DNA of 64,000 bases from Priestia megaterium (GCA_008180335.1 VTEF01000004.1:280713-344712), one strand, 5' to 3'. Shown: positions 35,244 to 45,172, counted from the stretch's first letter. A program made the numbers and translations. Notes: generated by a model from the letters alone, not told the origin.

Positions 35244-36459
35244 AAATGAACATCCCAGCAATCGCAGCACTTAGTAAATTCGCTAGTGTACCTGCTAAAA
35301 CTGCACGCAAGCCTAAACGTGCAATATCAGGGCGGCGTTCAGGTGCCATATTACCAAGTCCTCCTAATAAAATAGCAAGCGAAGACAAGTTAGCGAAACC
35401 ACATAATGCAAAGCTAATAACAGCTACCGTTTTATCAGAAAGCTGATCAATTTGTGGCGCAAATGAAGAGAAAGCAACAAATTCATTTAAAACAAATTTT
35501 TGTCCGATAAAGCCTGCTGCCTGTACTGCTTCACTCCAAGGGACACCGATTAAGAACGCAACTGGTGCAAAAAGATAGCCAAGAATTGTATCTAAAGTAA
35601 AGTGTTCGATATTAAAAATGTTTCCAATTCCAGTTAAAATACCATTTAACAATGCAATAAGAGCGATGAAAGCAAGTAACATTGCTCCTACATTGACAGC
35701 TAATTTTAATCCGTCAGAAGCTCCGCGTGCTGCTGCATCAATTACATTAACTGTGTCTTTGTCTTTCTCTAGAGCAACTCCTTCAGAAGTAGATGTTTTA
35801 TCAACTTCTGGAATAATCATTTTAGCCATAATTAACCCAGCAGGTGCAGCCATAAAACTTGCTGCTAGTAAGTATTCGATTGGTACACCTAATGCGGCAT
35901 AACCGAATAAAACAGAACCGGCTACAGATGCAAGTCCGCCAGTCATAACGGCAAATAATTCAGAATTTGTCATTTTCGAAAGGTAAGGTCTAATTACAAG
36001 AGGTGCCTCTGTTTGACCTACAAAGATATTAGCTGCTGCAGATAAAGATTCTGTTTGGCTTGTTCCTAGCAGCTTTGATAAACCCCCACCTAAAAACTTA
36101 ATTACAAGTTGCATAATACCTAAATGATATAGTACAGCAATGAGTGAAGAGAAAAAGATAATCAATGTTAGTACATTGACTGCAAAAATAAATCCAGTTG
36201 CCTGACTAGCATCTGCTAGTGAACCAAATAAGAACGTAATCCCTTCGTTTGCGTAACTAACAACATGTTGAACAGCTACAGTGACTTTTTGTAGAGCAGC
36301 GCGTCCCACACTCCATTTTAATACTATGAATGCAAATAAGATTTGGATAGCTAATCCAATTAAAATTGTACGTGGCTGAATTGCTTTTTTGTTATTTGAT
36401 AATAAAAACGCTACCAAAAAAACAAAAACTACGCCTGATAAACCCCAAACAAAATTCAT
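35242..36459 (-). CDS. Concentrative nucleoside transporter (NupC/NupG family)
   Basis: 405-residue CNT-family nucleoside:cation symporter. Seen: N-terminal membrane helices ([20 protein letters not shown]), the family core [20 protein letters not shown] with the G-Q-T-E-A-P-L motif that binds nucleoside, [20 protein letters not shown], and the C-terminal motif [21 protein letters not shown]. subtilis has several paralogues (nupC, nupG, yutK-like), and I cannot assign this one to purine or pyrimidine specificity. ATG 36459 follows AAAGGTGGAG; GTG 36468 overlaps that site. A dyad operator candidate lies 35 bases upstream. Confidence 0.92.
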   Translation of the reverse strand: MNFVWGLSGVVFVFLVAFLLSNNKKAIQPRTILIGLAIQILFAFIVLKWSVGRAALQKVTVAVQHVVSYANEGITFLFGSLADASQATGFIFAVNVLTLIIFFSSLIAVLYHLGIMQLVIKFLGGGLSKLLGTSQTESLSAAANIFVGQTEAPLVIRPYLSKMTNSELFAVMTGGLASVAGSVLFGYAALGVPIEYLLAASFMAAPAGLIMAKMIIPEVDKTSTSEGVALEKDKDTVNVIDAAARGASDGLKLAVNVGAMLLAFIALIALLNGILTGIGNIFNIEHFTLDTILGYLFAPVAFLIGVPWSEAVQAAGFIGQKFVLNEFVAFSSFAPQIDQLSDKTVAVISFALCGFANLSSLAILLGGLGNMAPERRPDIARLGLRAVLAGTLANLLSAAIAGMFI

Positions 36460-36493
36460 AGTCTCCACCTTTTCTAAATGTTTTTATGAACAC

Positions 36494-36520
36494 GTCGTCA
36501 GACTTCAAACGTCTTATGAC
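36494..36520. promoter_or_regulatory. Dyad operator candidate before the nucleoside transporter
   Basis: Perfect dyad GTC-N3-AGAC-N7-GTCT-N3-GAC in the leader of the minus-strand transporter gene. It suggests a dimeric regulator, but could also form a weak RNA hairpin. The rest of 36460-36817 holds no gene. Confidence 0.4.
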
Positions 36521-36817
36521 CTCCTAACATAATATAATGGTTTTTGTCGAAAAATGAAAGAGGATTTTGAGTTTTTCCTATTTTATTATTACCAATTAAT
36601 TCGTTTTCATTTCTATTTTTGGCAAAGAAAAATGACTTTTTTTATACATGGAAATGTTGATTTATCAATGGATAAAATAAAATTGCAAACAAAAAATATT
36701 AAATGAATAGTCAGATACAAAATAGCAAAAAAATATATATACGTGCGCATGGAGCGCTGGAAATTCCTGATATAAGATGCTAGGGGAATTATTAGAAATT
36801 TAACTTTGGAGGACATT

Positions 36818-38050
36818 ATGGAAAGAAGAAAAAAACTGGATTTACTTGCTCTTGCTTCGGTACCGCTGATTATGACACTTGGAAATTCCATGTTAATTCC
36901 TGTTTTGCCCGTTATCGAGAAGAGGCTGCAAGTAAGCTCCTTACAAGTGTCCATGATTATTACGGTCTACTCAATTTTTGCTATTTTTTTAATTCCAATC
37001 GCTGGATATTTATCAGATCGTTTTGGACGCAAGAAAGTGATTATGCCAAGTCTATTTCTAGCGGGAATAGGAGGAGCACTGACTGGTTGGGCATCATGGC
37101 AAATGGCAAACCCATTTTGGATGATATTAATTGGAAGAGCGATTCAGGGTATTGGGTCAGCAGGAGCAATGCCTGTTGTTTTACCTTGTGTAGGAGATAT
37201 GTTTGAAGATGAACAAGAAGTAACAAAAGGACTTGGTTTAATTGAAACAGCTAATACTTTTGGAAAAGTTCTTAGTCCAATATTAGGTGCATTTTTAGCT
37301 ACTTTTATTTGGTTTCTTCCATTTTGGTTTATTCCAATTCTTTGCCTTATATCTATCTTACTTGTCCTCTTTTTAGTCAAAGTACCAAAATCTGATAAGC
37401 ATTCTAAGAAGAAAAAGCAAGATCTATCACAATTTCTACATCGTATAAAGAAAACCTTGCATGAAAACTTAGAGTGGCTTAGTGCCATTTTTATTTTAGG
37501 TGCAATTATTATGCTTGTATTATTTGGGATTCTTTTTTATCTTTCTGCTGTATTAGAAGACCGTTATAATATTGTAAATACGAAAAAAGGATTTGTAATG
37601 GCTATTCCACTATTAGCATTGTCGATTTCTTCTTATGTAGCGGGTAAGAAGATTGGTAAAAATAAATCTGTTATGAAGTGGTGTGCTTTTTTTGGCTTTT
37701 TATTGTTAACTTGTTCATTCCTTATTCTATTCTTTAACACATCACTTTTTAGCATCTTGCTTACGTTTGTGTTGGGCGGAATAGGAATTGGTGTTGCATT
37801 GCCGAGTCTTGATGCACTGATTACAGAAGGAATTGAGAAAGAAGAAAGAGGAACGATTACATCTCTTTATAGCTCTATGAGGTTCGTGGGCGTTGCAGCT
37901 GGTCCGCCGATATATACATTTTTAATGAAATGGTCTGATTTGGCTGTATTTCAAACATCGCTTATTGTAAGCGGAATAGGGGCTATTGTCGTATTAAAAG
38001 CAATTAAGCCCAAAGGAAAAAGTGTTAAAATGAAAAAGGCAGAAGTATAA
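36818..38050 (+). CDS. MFS drug/metabolite exporter
   Basis: 410-residue major facilitator with 12 predicted membrane segments of the 12-TMS drug:H+ antiporter type. The loop 2-3 motif A reads GYLSDRFGRKKVI; a motif C-like stretch is LIETANTFGKVLSPILGAFL. A long charged loop (PKSDKHSKKKKQDLSQF) links the two halves. Substrate unknown. ATG 36818 follows TTTGGAGG by six bases; TTG 36806 is part of that site. Divergent from the nucleoside transporter. Confidence 0.9.
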   Translation: MERRKKLDLLALASVPLIMTLGNSMLIPVLPVIEKRLQVSSLQVSMIITVYSIFAIFLIPIAGYLSDRFGRKKVIMPSLFLAGIGGALTGWASWQMANPFWMILIGRAIQGIGSAGAMPVVLPCVGDMFEDEQEVTKGLGLIETANTFGKVLSPILGAFLATFIWFLPFWFIPILCLISILLVLFLVKVPKSDKHSKKKKQDLSQFLHRIKKTLHENLEWLSAIFILGAIIMLVLFGILFYLSAVLEDRYNIVNTKKGFVMAIPLLALSISSYVAGKKIGKNKSVMKWCAFFGFLLLTCSFLILFFNTSLFSILLTFVLGGIGIGVALPSLDALITEGIEKEERGTITSLYSSMRFVGVAAGPPIYTFLMKWSDLAVFQTSLIVSGIGAIVVLKAIKPKGKSVKMKKAEV

Positions 38051-38180
38051 ATTGTACATATCCATCATTATTTATAAATGCATTTACCTCAGAGTGATGT
38101 AAATAATGAAAGGATAAGGAGTACAGAGGGCTTTCATTGTAAATGTATGTTTGTCTATGTCAACTTGTACTAAAAATAAT

Positions 38181-38189
38181 CATAGAATA
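38181..38189 (+). promoter_or_regulatory. Possible sigma-K -10 box before the DUF4183 gene
   Basis: CATAGAATA fits CATA-N3-TA; an AC at 38163-38164 would give a -35 with a slightly short 15-base spacer. A TATAAT at 38200 is an alternative. Confidence 0.35.
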
Positions 38190-38228
38190 ATCATGACAGT
38201 ATAATATTAAAAAAAAGAGGGGATAACT

Positions 38229-38612
38229 TTGGTATTACAAATTGTGGAAATTCTCGCTTCAGCCACTACAACAACAAGTATCAATCCAATTAGTACAAGT
38301 TTTTTCTATGTGACAGGAACTCAAACTGATGCTGGAAGTACTTTAACAATAGATGCAGCAAGCTTTTTCCTAGATGACGGTTCAGCAGCAACTAGCCTTC
38401 CAACGTTAGAAACGACCAATAGTTATTTTAATGTATATATTAATGGAATCTTGCAAATAGAAGGGCTTTCGACTTACACACCAGGAGCTACGGGCGTTGG
38501 ATCACTTGCTATTGACGCACCAGCAGGGGGAGATCCAATCTTAACAGGTACACCTATTGTTTTAGAAGTAGTTAACTTTACACCAAGCTCTACTACAACT
38601 GTTACCACATAA
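38229..38612 (+). CDS. DUF4183 protein, likely spore-surface component
   Basis: 127 residues rich in Thr, Ser and Gly, no cysteine. The stretch FNVYINGILQIEGLSTYTPG is the INGxLQ-Y core typical of DUF4183, a domain common in spore-surface and exosporium proteins of Bacillus. The Thr-rich ends (SATTTTSIN; SSTTTVTT) are low complexity. TTG start after GAGGGG. Faces a second DUF4183 gene, convergent, 63 bases away. Beta-rich assembly role on the spore is inference. Confidence 0.78.
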   Translation: MVLQIVEILASATTTTSINPISTSFFYVTGTQTDAGSTLTIDAASFFLDDGSAATSLPTLETTNSYFNVYINGILQIEGLSTYTPGATGVGSLAIDAPAGGDPILTGTPIVLEVVNFTPSSTTTVTT

Positions 38613-38629
38613 GCATTGCGCTTATTTTT

Positions 38630-38670
38630 ATTAGGAAGAGTTATTACAATATAATTTCTTCCTAATTTTA
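38630..38670. terminator. Shared hairpin between the two DUF4183 genes
   Basis: ATTAGGAAGA / TCTTCCTAAT ten-base perfect stem, 17-base loop, TTTTA tail. Confidence 0.6.
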
Positions 38671-38675
38671 TACTG

Positions 38676-39053
38676 TTAGGATTGATAAATCGTTATAAAT
38701 TGAAGAAGAATAGGGATGTTCTTTTGGGGTCCATCAATAGATTTTAAAAGCAGCTCTCCCTTTCTAACTTCATAAATATTAGGAGGCTGTAGCATACTAT
38801 TTATAAAAAGGTTCACGTAAGAAAAACTGTCAGGGTCCAAAATCCCTTTGTCTCCATATTCTTTTAGTTGATCTTCATTTGTGTAAATAGTCTTAACCCC
38901 ATCTGATAAAGCATAATAGTAATACGTATCCACTTTTGCTATATGATGTGTATTCAAAAGAGGAATGTGGATTGAAATATTTGCTGTTGATTGTACCCAA
39001 TCGTAAACTTTCTTAGTCCCAATAACATGTCTTTTTTTATGGGATTTTTTCAT
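38676..39053 (-). CDS. Second DUF4183 protein
   Basis: 125 residues. The C-terminal two thirds is a good DUF4183 match by eye: [20 protein letters not shown], then [20 protein letters not shown]. The N-terminus is basic ([19 protein letters not shown]), unlike the Thr-rich partner. GAGGTGAT lies a few bases before the ATG. The two convergent paralogues probably both serve the spore surface; expression timing is not shown by a clear promoter here. Confidence 0.8.
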   Translation of the reverse strand: MKKSHKKRHVIGTKKVYDWVQSTANISIHIPLLNTHHIAKVDTYYYYALSDGVKTIYTNEDQLKEYGDKGILDPDSFSYVNLFINSMLQPPNIYEVRKGELLLKSIDGPQKNIPILLQFITIYQS

Positions 39054-39238
39054 TTATATCACCTCAGTTGACGGAATACCAATACCAAGCATTTTTTGAT
39101 TCACTATACAATATTACCGTTTTTTTAGAAAGTTCATGTGAAACGAATAATTTTATGGATAAGAAGCTTTTTCATAATTGTGAAAAAGACAGCGGAGTTT
39201 TGACTTTTATATGAACGAGCGCTTTTGAATAAATGTAA

Positions 39239-39267
39239 TTGTATTATTTAAAAAACGTTGATATGAT
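39239..39267 (+). promoter_or_regulatory. Promoter upstream of the TPR-C39 gene
   Basis: TTGTAT (39239-39244), 17-base spacer, TATGAT (39262-39267). Predicted start near 39274, which places a hairpin in the leader before the gene. Confidence 0.55.
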
Positions 39268-39322
39268 AAAGATTAAGTGATTTTCTAACTTTTACATACT
39301 AAATAACGTAGAACGAATGAAA

Positions 39323-39365
39323 AAAGAAAGTTAGTGCATATTCATCTATAGCACTAGCTTTCTTT
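39323..39365 (+). terminator. Leader hairpin / attenuator before the TPR-C39 gene
   Basis: AAAGAAAGTTAGTGC / GCACTAGCTTTCTTT fifteen-base stem with one G-U pair, 13-base loop and a moderately T-rich tail. It ends 33 bases before the start codon and no plus-strand gene precedes it. Confidence 0.55.
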
Positions 39366-39398
39366 CTATCTATAAAATGAGTGGTGGGGTGCCGAAAG

Positions 39399-42300
39399 AT
39401 GAAGATAGATATAGATAGAGTGAAGGAATATGTTGATAGAAATCAAATTTTTGATGCACTTTTGTATATAAGAAAAGATTTTGAATACATGCAAAATGAA
39501 GCCTCATACTCTTTTCTGAAAAAAGAATTAGCAAGTATACAAACAAGTGATCGTTTGTATGAATTAATAAGGCTATGTGATGATGCGTTAATGTATAAAT
39601 ACAGCAGCTTTTTGACGAGATACGGATATCGGCGCTTTGGGACATTTCAAATGACAACGTTTTTTTGTGATGAGTTAGTAAAAGAAGGCAGAACGATCGA
39701 GGCTAAAGAAAAGATGCAATTGTTATTAAAACAAAGCAACTTACAGGAGCATAGCTTCAAAAAAATAGAAAACGCTTACTTTCTTATGGTGCGAATTTTC
39801 TTAGATCTTAAAAGAGTCGATGAAGCCTATGAATGGATGGAGAAACTAAAACTATACAATAAAACAAGTTTATATGACAAGTGGGGATACTTTTACTTTC
39901 AAATTGGTGAATGGGAAAAAGCAGAATCCTATTTGACAGAAGGTATTAATAAAGATAAAAAAGCTGATATGTGCTACGTCTTGCTTGCTGATTTATATGC
40001 CTTTAAAGGGGAGCATGAATGTGCTCTTAAGTTAGTTGAAGAAGGGATTAAAAAATTCCCGCAATTACCTTCTTTGCACATGGAGAAAGTGCGAAGATTA
40101 AGAGATTTAAAGCGTGATGACGAAATAATAACGAGTTTGGAGTATATAGAAGATCGTTTATTAAATCATGATTATCAAGACTATTTTGCTCATTTACGTG
40201 CAGATGTATATTTTGAAACAGGGGAAATTGAAAAATTATCTCAGGTCTTGCAACAAGAAAGTTGTTTAACGGAGTCGCCGTATGCAACATGGCTAAAAAA
40301 GAAACAAGGAGTAAAAGTTAAGTTACCTGTTATACCAATCGTCCAAAAAGATAATTATTGTGTTCCGGCCAGCTTAAGCATGATTCTACAGCTGTTGCAC
40401 GAACCTAAAACACAAGATGAAGTCGGGCAACATGTATATGGAGATCTTGGTTCTAAATTATCGACTGCTGTTGAATATATGGAGTCATTGCAATTTAACT
40501 GTAAATTTTTCACAGGTAGCATTGATAGGTATAAACAATTATTGGATAAAGAGTTGCCCATTTTAGCAAGTGTAGAATTTGAACACGCTTCACATGTTCA
40601 AGTTATATTCGGCTATGATGACCAGCTTCAAGTATTATATGTCCAAGATCCTAATTTTTTAAGCCCTGTGCTTATTAAGTATGACGATTTTGAGAAAACT
40701 TATGCTAATTCTGGTTTCTTATCAATTGTAGCGAGTCCAACTTCACAAGCGCTTACTTTCTTATCTGAAGAGGAAGATCAGTTTATAAGAAAGATGTATG
40801 AGTTAACTGACTATGTAGAAGAAAATGAAGAAAAGTATATTAAATCGTTAGTCGACCTTTTACAAGCACACACTCACATTCCGTTTGCAAACATCTTTGC
40901 ATTAAAACATATTTATCGGAAAGAATATCAAACATATATTGAAGGGTGTATTGCTAATCTTTTAAAAGTCTATCCCGAACAAGACTATATGAAACTACAC
41001 GCTGCTTACTCTTTGTTTCGGTTTGGCAATACTGAACGTGCTGCCGATCTATTAAATGATGTAAAAGAGAAACGTCATAGCTCCTTTTATTACTATATAC
41101 AAGGCAGGATTTATCTCGATGCTGATCGCTATACAAAAGCAATTAAAAGCTTCCGGAAATCATTGCAGCTAGACTTAGAACAGCATGTTGTGTGGAGTTA
41201 TTTGGGCCTTTCTTATATGTATAAAGGGGAGCTTAATGAAGCCCTGGAAATGTCAACTACATCGTTGAATATGTATAATCGCGAGTCGTTTACTCAATTA
41301 AATCATGGGCTTATATTAGCTGAACGCCAACAGTTTAAAGAAGCAAGGAAAATATTTAATGAGTTATTAAGCAATGACCGCAGTGATGCATTATTATGGT
41401 ATGAACGAGCCAAATGTGATCAGCAGCTGGGAAAAGTAAAGAAAGCATATCGCGGGTTTACAGTAGCAAAGCAGTTGCAAGCCGATGTACCGTATCCATA
41501 TTTGGCGCTGGCTGATTTACATGAATATCAAGAAGATAATCATAGAGCTGAACAAATATTACTTGAAGGTATTCAAAAAGTTGATTATAAAGTCGCGCTA
41601 TATCATCGGCTTGGGGATTTTTATGTTTCTAACGAACAGTATCATGAGGCGATTGAGCTATATGATCAAGAGCTGAAGAACGAACAAAATCCACTGCTTT
41701 ATATCGGTCTTGCGCATGCTTACATTCAACAAGGCGAGATTAAAAAAGGAATCGCAAAGTGTCAGGAAATTCAGAAGCAGTTTGCAAATGATGGTGATAC
41801 ATTACTAGATGCAGGAAATATGTTGTTACAAGCTTGTGAAGACCATCAACTAAACGATAAAGCATATAAACTTGGATTGACTTTATTAGAATCCGGTTTA
41901 TCTCTATCAGATCAGGATATGAATGAGGCGCTAGAAATATATATTCGTTCTCTTGAAAAGACAAAATTTATTGAACGCGGCAGGCTGTTTTTAACACAGC
42001 AGTGGCGTCAAAAACCAGAGGAAATTTCATATATTTGTTACGCAGGAATATTGCTCGAATCTGAAAAGCGTTATGAAGAAGCGATTTCACACTATGAACA
42101 AGCGTTAGAAGTTCGACAAAGTGTTTTTCCATACTACCGACTAGCTGAAGTATATAAATTAATGGAAAATGTAGATAAAGCAAAATACGCATACAAGATG
42201 TGCATTACATTGGATGATAGGCATACAGTTTCTTATATGAATTTAGCAGAAATAGCTCACATTGAAGAGAATAGTAGTGAAGAGCGCTATTATTTACTTC

Positions 42301-43628
42301 AATGGTTATTGTATGAGCCGATGGAAGTGAATATCGAACACATGGCTAGCTTATGTGAAACAGAAGAAGATTTTGAAGCATTGCTTCATGTGTTGAAGAA
42401 AGTAGAAGAAGACGTTCTGCCTTTATGGTTGTACGATAGCTTAGCGTATGTCTATGGAAGCAAAGGAAACTTTGAGAAGGAGCAGTTTTATATTGAAAAA
42501 GCATTAGAAGTGGATGGCGAGTATGAAGCGGTTCAGCATCATTATGCTAAGTGGTTAATTCGACATGAACAGTATAAAAAAGCTGTTTCAATTATGACTG
42601 CTTTAATTCAGCACAATGTCGAAGATACAGATTTATATCAGACGCTGATGCAATCATTTAACAATGTAAAAGAACTTCTTACATTGCCAACTCTACTAAA
42701 AAAGATGCGAATGGAACAGAAAGAAAGAAGTATTTTGTACATGAATGCAGCAAGTGCGCTTGAACAGCACATGAATTCAATGGAAGAAGGGGAAGCAGCA
42801 GGCTCGTTTCTTAAACGAACATTTTTAAAGTTTAAGGAGCGTACGAAAACCATCACACTCTTAGGGCTTCTAATAGAGCTATATGAAACAGCAGTTAAAC
42901 TTGATGATGAGAATACAGATGCTGTTCATTATTTTGCAACATTTTATGAAGAAAAAGGGATGATTGATGAAGCGGTTGAAGTGTTGCAAAAATCTCTTCA
43001 AATCAAATGGGATTTTGATGTTGCCTATCATTTAGCGAATCTTTTATTAAAGGTTGAAGATAATGAAGAAGTATCGAAAGAAGCGTTATCACTCGTGCAA
43101 ACTTTGTTAAAAGAGGAGCCAAAACATATTGATTTGTGTTTATATGAAGCGTATATATTAAGTGATTTGAACCAATACGAGCAAGCTGAATTAAAGTTTC
43201 AACATTTGTTAGCACAAAATATCTATGAGCCAAATATTTATGCCGGGCTGAGCAAGTTATATAACAAACTAGAGCAATATGAAAATGCAATCGCAGTGTG
43301 TCAAAAAGGGCTTGAAAGAGGCCAAGTGAATGATCAGATTTATATTGAACTAGGTATTGCGTATCATCTAGCAGGGCAAACAGAAGTCGCTGCATCTTTA
43401 ATGAATGAACGCTTAGCAAAAGGAGAGGACCTCTTTATTCGATATAATCTAGCGTGCTATTTAGCATCGCTTGGACAGTTAGAACAGTCACAAAAACAAC
43501 TTGATGAAGTGTTGCGTAATGATGAAACAGGCGAGTTTTTTGAAATGGCAAAAGAAGATGAAGACTTACAAGTACTTTATTTGAATGGAAAAACCAAGGT
43601 GATGGATAATCGAAGCAGCCGCTATTAA
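39399..43628 (+). CDS. Giant TPR protein with an embedded C39-like peptidase domain
   Basis: 1409-residue soluble protein built mainly of tetratricopeptide repeats (for example EEAISHYEQALEVRQSVFPY and KAIKSFRKSLQLDLEQHVVW). Between the first and second TPR arrays, residues about 310-450, lies a papain-like C39 (double-glycine peptidase) domain: C321 in KDNYCVPASLSMIL, H399 in HASHVQVIFGYDD and D417 in YVQDPNFLSP, so the triad is complete. No transporter or signal peptide is attached, unlike bacteriocin-processing C39 peptidases. Target unknown; the TPRs would select protein partners. ATG 39399 has GGGGTG upstream. Single-gene unit with its own leader and terminator. Confidence 0.88.
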   Translation: MKIDIDRVKEYVDRNQIFDALLYIRKDFEYMQNEASYSFLKKELASIQTSDRLYELIRLCDDALMYKYSSFLTRYGYRRFGTFQMTTFFCDELVKEGRTIEAKEKMQLLLKQSNLQEHSFKKIENAYFLMVRIFLDLKRVDEAYEWMEKLKLYNKTSLYDKWGYFYFQIGEWEKAESYLTEGINKDKKADMCYVLLADLYAFKGEHECALKLVEEGIKKFPQLPSLHMEKVRRLRDLKRDDEIITSLEYIEDRLLNHDYQDYFAHLRADVYFETGEIEKLSQVLQQESCLTESPYATWLKKKQGVKVKLPVIPIVQKDNYCVPASLSMILQLLHEPKTQDEVGQHVYGDLGSKLSTAVEYMESLQFNCKFFTGSIDRYKQLLDKELPILASVEFEHASHVQVIFGYDDQLQVLYVQDPNFLSPVLIKYDDFEKTYANSGFLSIVASPTSQALTFLSEEEDQFIRKMYELTDYVEENEEKYIKSLVDLLQAHTHIPFANIFALKHIYRKEYQTYIEGCIANLLKVYPEQDYMKLHAAYSLFRFGNTERAADLLNDVKEKRHSSFYYYIQGRIYLDADRYTKAIKSFRKSLQLDLEQHVVWSYLGLSYMYKGELNEALEMSTTSLNMYNRESFTQLNHGLILAERQQFKEARKIFNELLSNDRSDALLWYERAKCDQQLGKVKKAYRGFTVAKQLQADVPYPYLALADLHEYQEDNHRAEQILLEGIQKVDYKVALYHRLGDFYVSNEQYHEAIELYDQELKNEQNPLLYIGLAHAYIQQGEIKKGIAKCQEIQKQFANDGDTLLDAGNMLLQACEDHQLNDKAYKLGLTLLESGLSLSDQDMNEALEIYIRSLEKTKFIERGRLFLTQQWRQKPEEISYICYAGILLESEKRYEEAISHYEQALEVRQSVFPYYRLAEVYKLMENVDKAKYAYKMCITLDDRHTVSYMNLAEIAHIEENSSEERYYLLQWLLYEPMEVNIEHMASLCETEEDFEALLHVLKKVEEDVLPLWLYDSLAYVYGSKGNFEKEQFYIEKALEVDGEYEAVQHHYAKWLIRHEQYKKAVSIMTALIQHNVEDTDLYQTLMQSFNNVKELLTLPTLLKKMRMEQKERSILYMNAASALEQHMNSMEEGEAAGSFLKRTFLKFKERTKTITLLGLLIELYETAVKLDDENTDAVHYFATFYEEKGMIDEAVEVLQKSLQIKWDFDVAYHLANLLLKVEDNEEVSKEALSLVQTLLKEEPKHIDLCLYEAYILSDLNQYEQAELKFQHLLAQNIYEPNIYAGLSKLYNKLEQYENAIAVCQKGLERGQVNDQIYIELGIAYHLAGQTEVAASLMNERLAKGEDLFIRYNLACYLASLGQLEQSQKQLDEVLRNDETGEFFEMAKEDEDLQVLYLNGKTKVMDNRSSRY

Positions 43629-43650
43629 AATAGCGGCTGCTTTTATTATC
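43614..43650. terminator. Bidirectional terminator overlapping the TPR-C39 stop codon
   Basis: GCAGCCGCTATT AA AATAGCGGCTGC twelve-base perfect stem, T-rich on the plus strand; shared with the convergent permease. Confidence 0.88.
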
Positions 43651-43671
43651 TTAAATTCTCAAATCTTTCAT

Positions 43672-44967
43672 TTACTTAGATTGAGTGTCTGGCTCTTTAG
43701 AACGAACTGAGTCATAAATCTCGATCGCTAATATAATTAATGTGCCAAGCACAAGCCCATTGCTTAAAAATGTTGTAGCAAGCGGCGGAAGCGAGGAAAA
43801 AGCTTCAGAAGGTAAAAACATGACACCAATTCCTGCAAGTAATGGAATTCCAGCTTTTTTCATAGCTTGATTAGGGTAAGCAGTATGATTAAATTCGCTC
43901 ATTCCCAAAGCAATCATACTTGCAAATACAGGGAAAATCGCAGCATATCCTACTGCAGGAGGAAGTGCTGACATGATCGATGTTAATGGTGTAAAAATAC
44001 TTACGAATAATAAAAGGCATAATGCGATTATAAATGGCATACGTTGATAGATGCCGGTAGCTGAAATAAAACCTCCTGATCCAGAAATAGGAACGGCACC
44101 TACAGCAGAGAATCCTCCACCTAGCAATTGGCTTAGTCCTGATACAAGTCCAGCTTTTTTCACATTAGTTCTTTCGGCTTTTTCACCTGTTCGCTTATAG
44201 ACAGATTCAACCACTCGTATTGAAGCCAGCATATTGGTAATTAAAATGAGCGTCACAAAAAAAGCTGTTACAACCATACTCCACTCAATTTTCGGACTAC
44301 CAAATACAAAAAGTTCAGGTATGTAGAAAATAGTTGATTGAAACTCAATAGGTTTTGTCAAACCCAAAAAATTAAATAATCCCCACCCAACAATGATGGT
44401 AATAATAATACTTAATTTATTTAACGTACGATGGCCTAATAAATAAAAAGCTAGTAGCAAAATAGCGGCAGAAGTGAAAGCGATGGGCAGTTTAATAGTT
44501 GGACTGCTTTCTGTAATCCCAAACATTCCTTTCAAGAATGAGCCGCTTAACTGAGCAACTAATAAAATTAAATAGGTACCTGTTACAGTAGGAGTAAAAT
44601 ATTTTGCTAGTTTATCAATTAAACCAAATATACTCATTAATATAGCAATAACTCCGCTCGCAATCATCGTAAATTGCAATACGCGAAGCGTTTCTGAGTC
44701 AGAACCAAACAGGACCGTGCCAAGTCCAGCGTATAAAGAGAATACGCCCCACCAAACACCAGCCGGGCCTTCCATAATTGGATACTTGTGACCGATAAAT
44801 ATTTGTAGTAATCCTGAAACAGCTAATACAAATAATGTTCGTTGTAAAAACTCAATTGAATCTGCAGCATTCAGATGAAACTGTGATGCAATTACAACTG
44901 GAACGATAAGACTGTTAGAAATCATAAATAAAAACCATTGTAACGATGCAATGGAAGTACGAATCAT
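43672..44967 (-). CDS. NCS2-family purine/pyrimidine permease
   Basis: 431-residue nucleobase transporter-like protein with about 13 hydrophobic segments. Starts SIASLQWFLFMISNSLIVPV, the Gln-containing TM1 of the family, and has GLSQLLGGGFSAVGAVPISG in the substrate loop, where typical uracil/xanthine permeases carry a Gln-Asn motif. The difference suggests a distinct ligand. Similar in size to YwdJ-type permeases of B. subtilis. ATG 44967 follows GAGGTG by six bases; the first GTG lies in that site. An imperfect 12-base inverted repeat lies upstream. Confidence 0.88.
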   Translation of the reverse strand: MIRTSIASLQWFLFMISNSLIVPVVIASQFHLNAADSIEFLQRTLFVLAVSGLLQIFIGHKYPIMEGPAGVWWGVFSLYAGLGTVLFGSDSETLRVLQFTMIASGVIAILMSIFGLIDKLAKYFTPTVTGTYLILLVAQLSGSFLKGMFGITESSPTIKLPIAFTSAAILLLAFYLLGHRTLNKLSIIITIIVGWGLFNFLGLTKPIEFQSTIFYIPELFVFGSPKIEWSMVVTAFFVTLILITNMLASIRVVESVYKRTGEKAERTNVKKAGLVSGLSQLLGGGFSAVGAVPISGSGGFISATGIYQRMPFIIALCLLLFVSIFTPLTSIMSALPPAVGYAAIFPVFASMIALGMSEFNHTAYPNQAMKKAGIPLLAGIGVMFLPSEAFSSLPPLATTFLSNGLVLGTLIILAIEIYDSVRSKEPDTQSK

Positions 44968-45007
44968 ATAAAACACCTCAAATTTTTCTTCTGTTTATCA
45001 CTTTTGA

Positions 45008-45058
45008 CCAGTTACTTGAAAGAACGGTATAGCTGTTTTTTTGTTGTCAAGTAAGTGG
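45008..45058. promoter_or_regulatory. Inverted repeat in the leader of the NCS2 permease
   Basis: CCA-g-TTACTTGA and TCAAGTAA-g-TGG are complementary apart from one mismatch, separated by 27 bases containing a T run. Either an operator or an RNA hairpin. It is not a purine aptamer: the conserved core is absent. Confidence 0.4.
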
Positions 45059-45172
45059 ACAAACGAAAGATAGTTATAACGAAACTACCTTTATATGATG
45101 CTATTTTAATTTTACCATGATATTCCCAATTAGAAAGCGATATCTTACCTATTTAACAGAAGGATCATGCTC

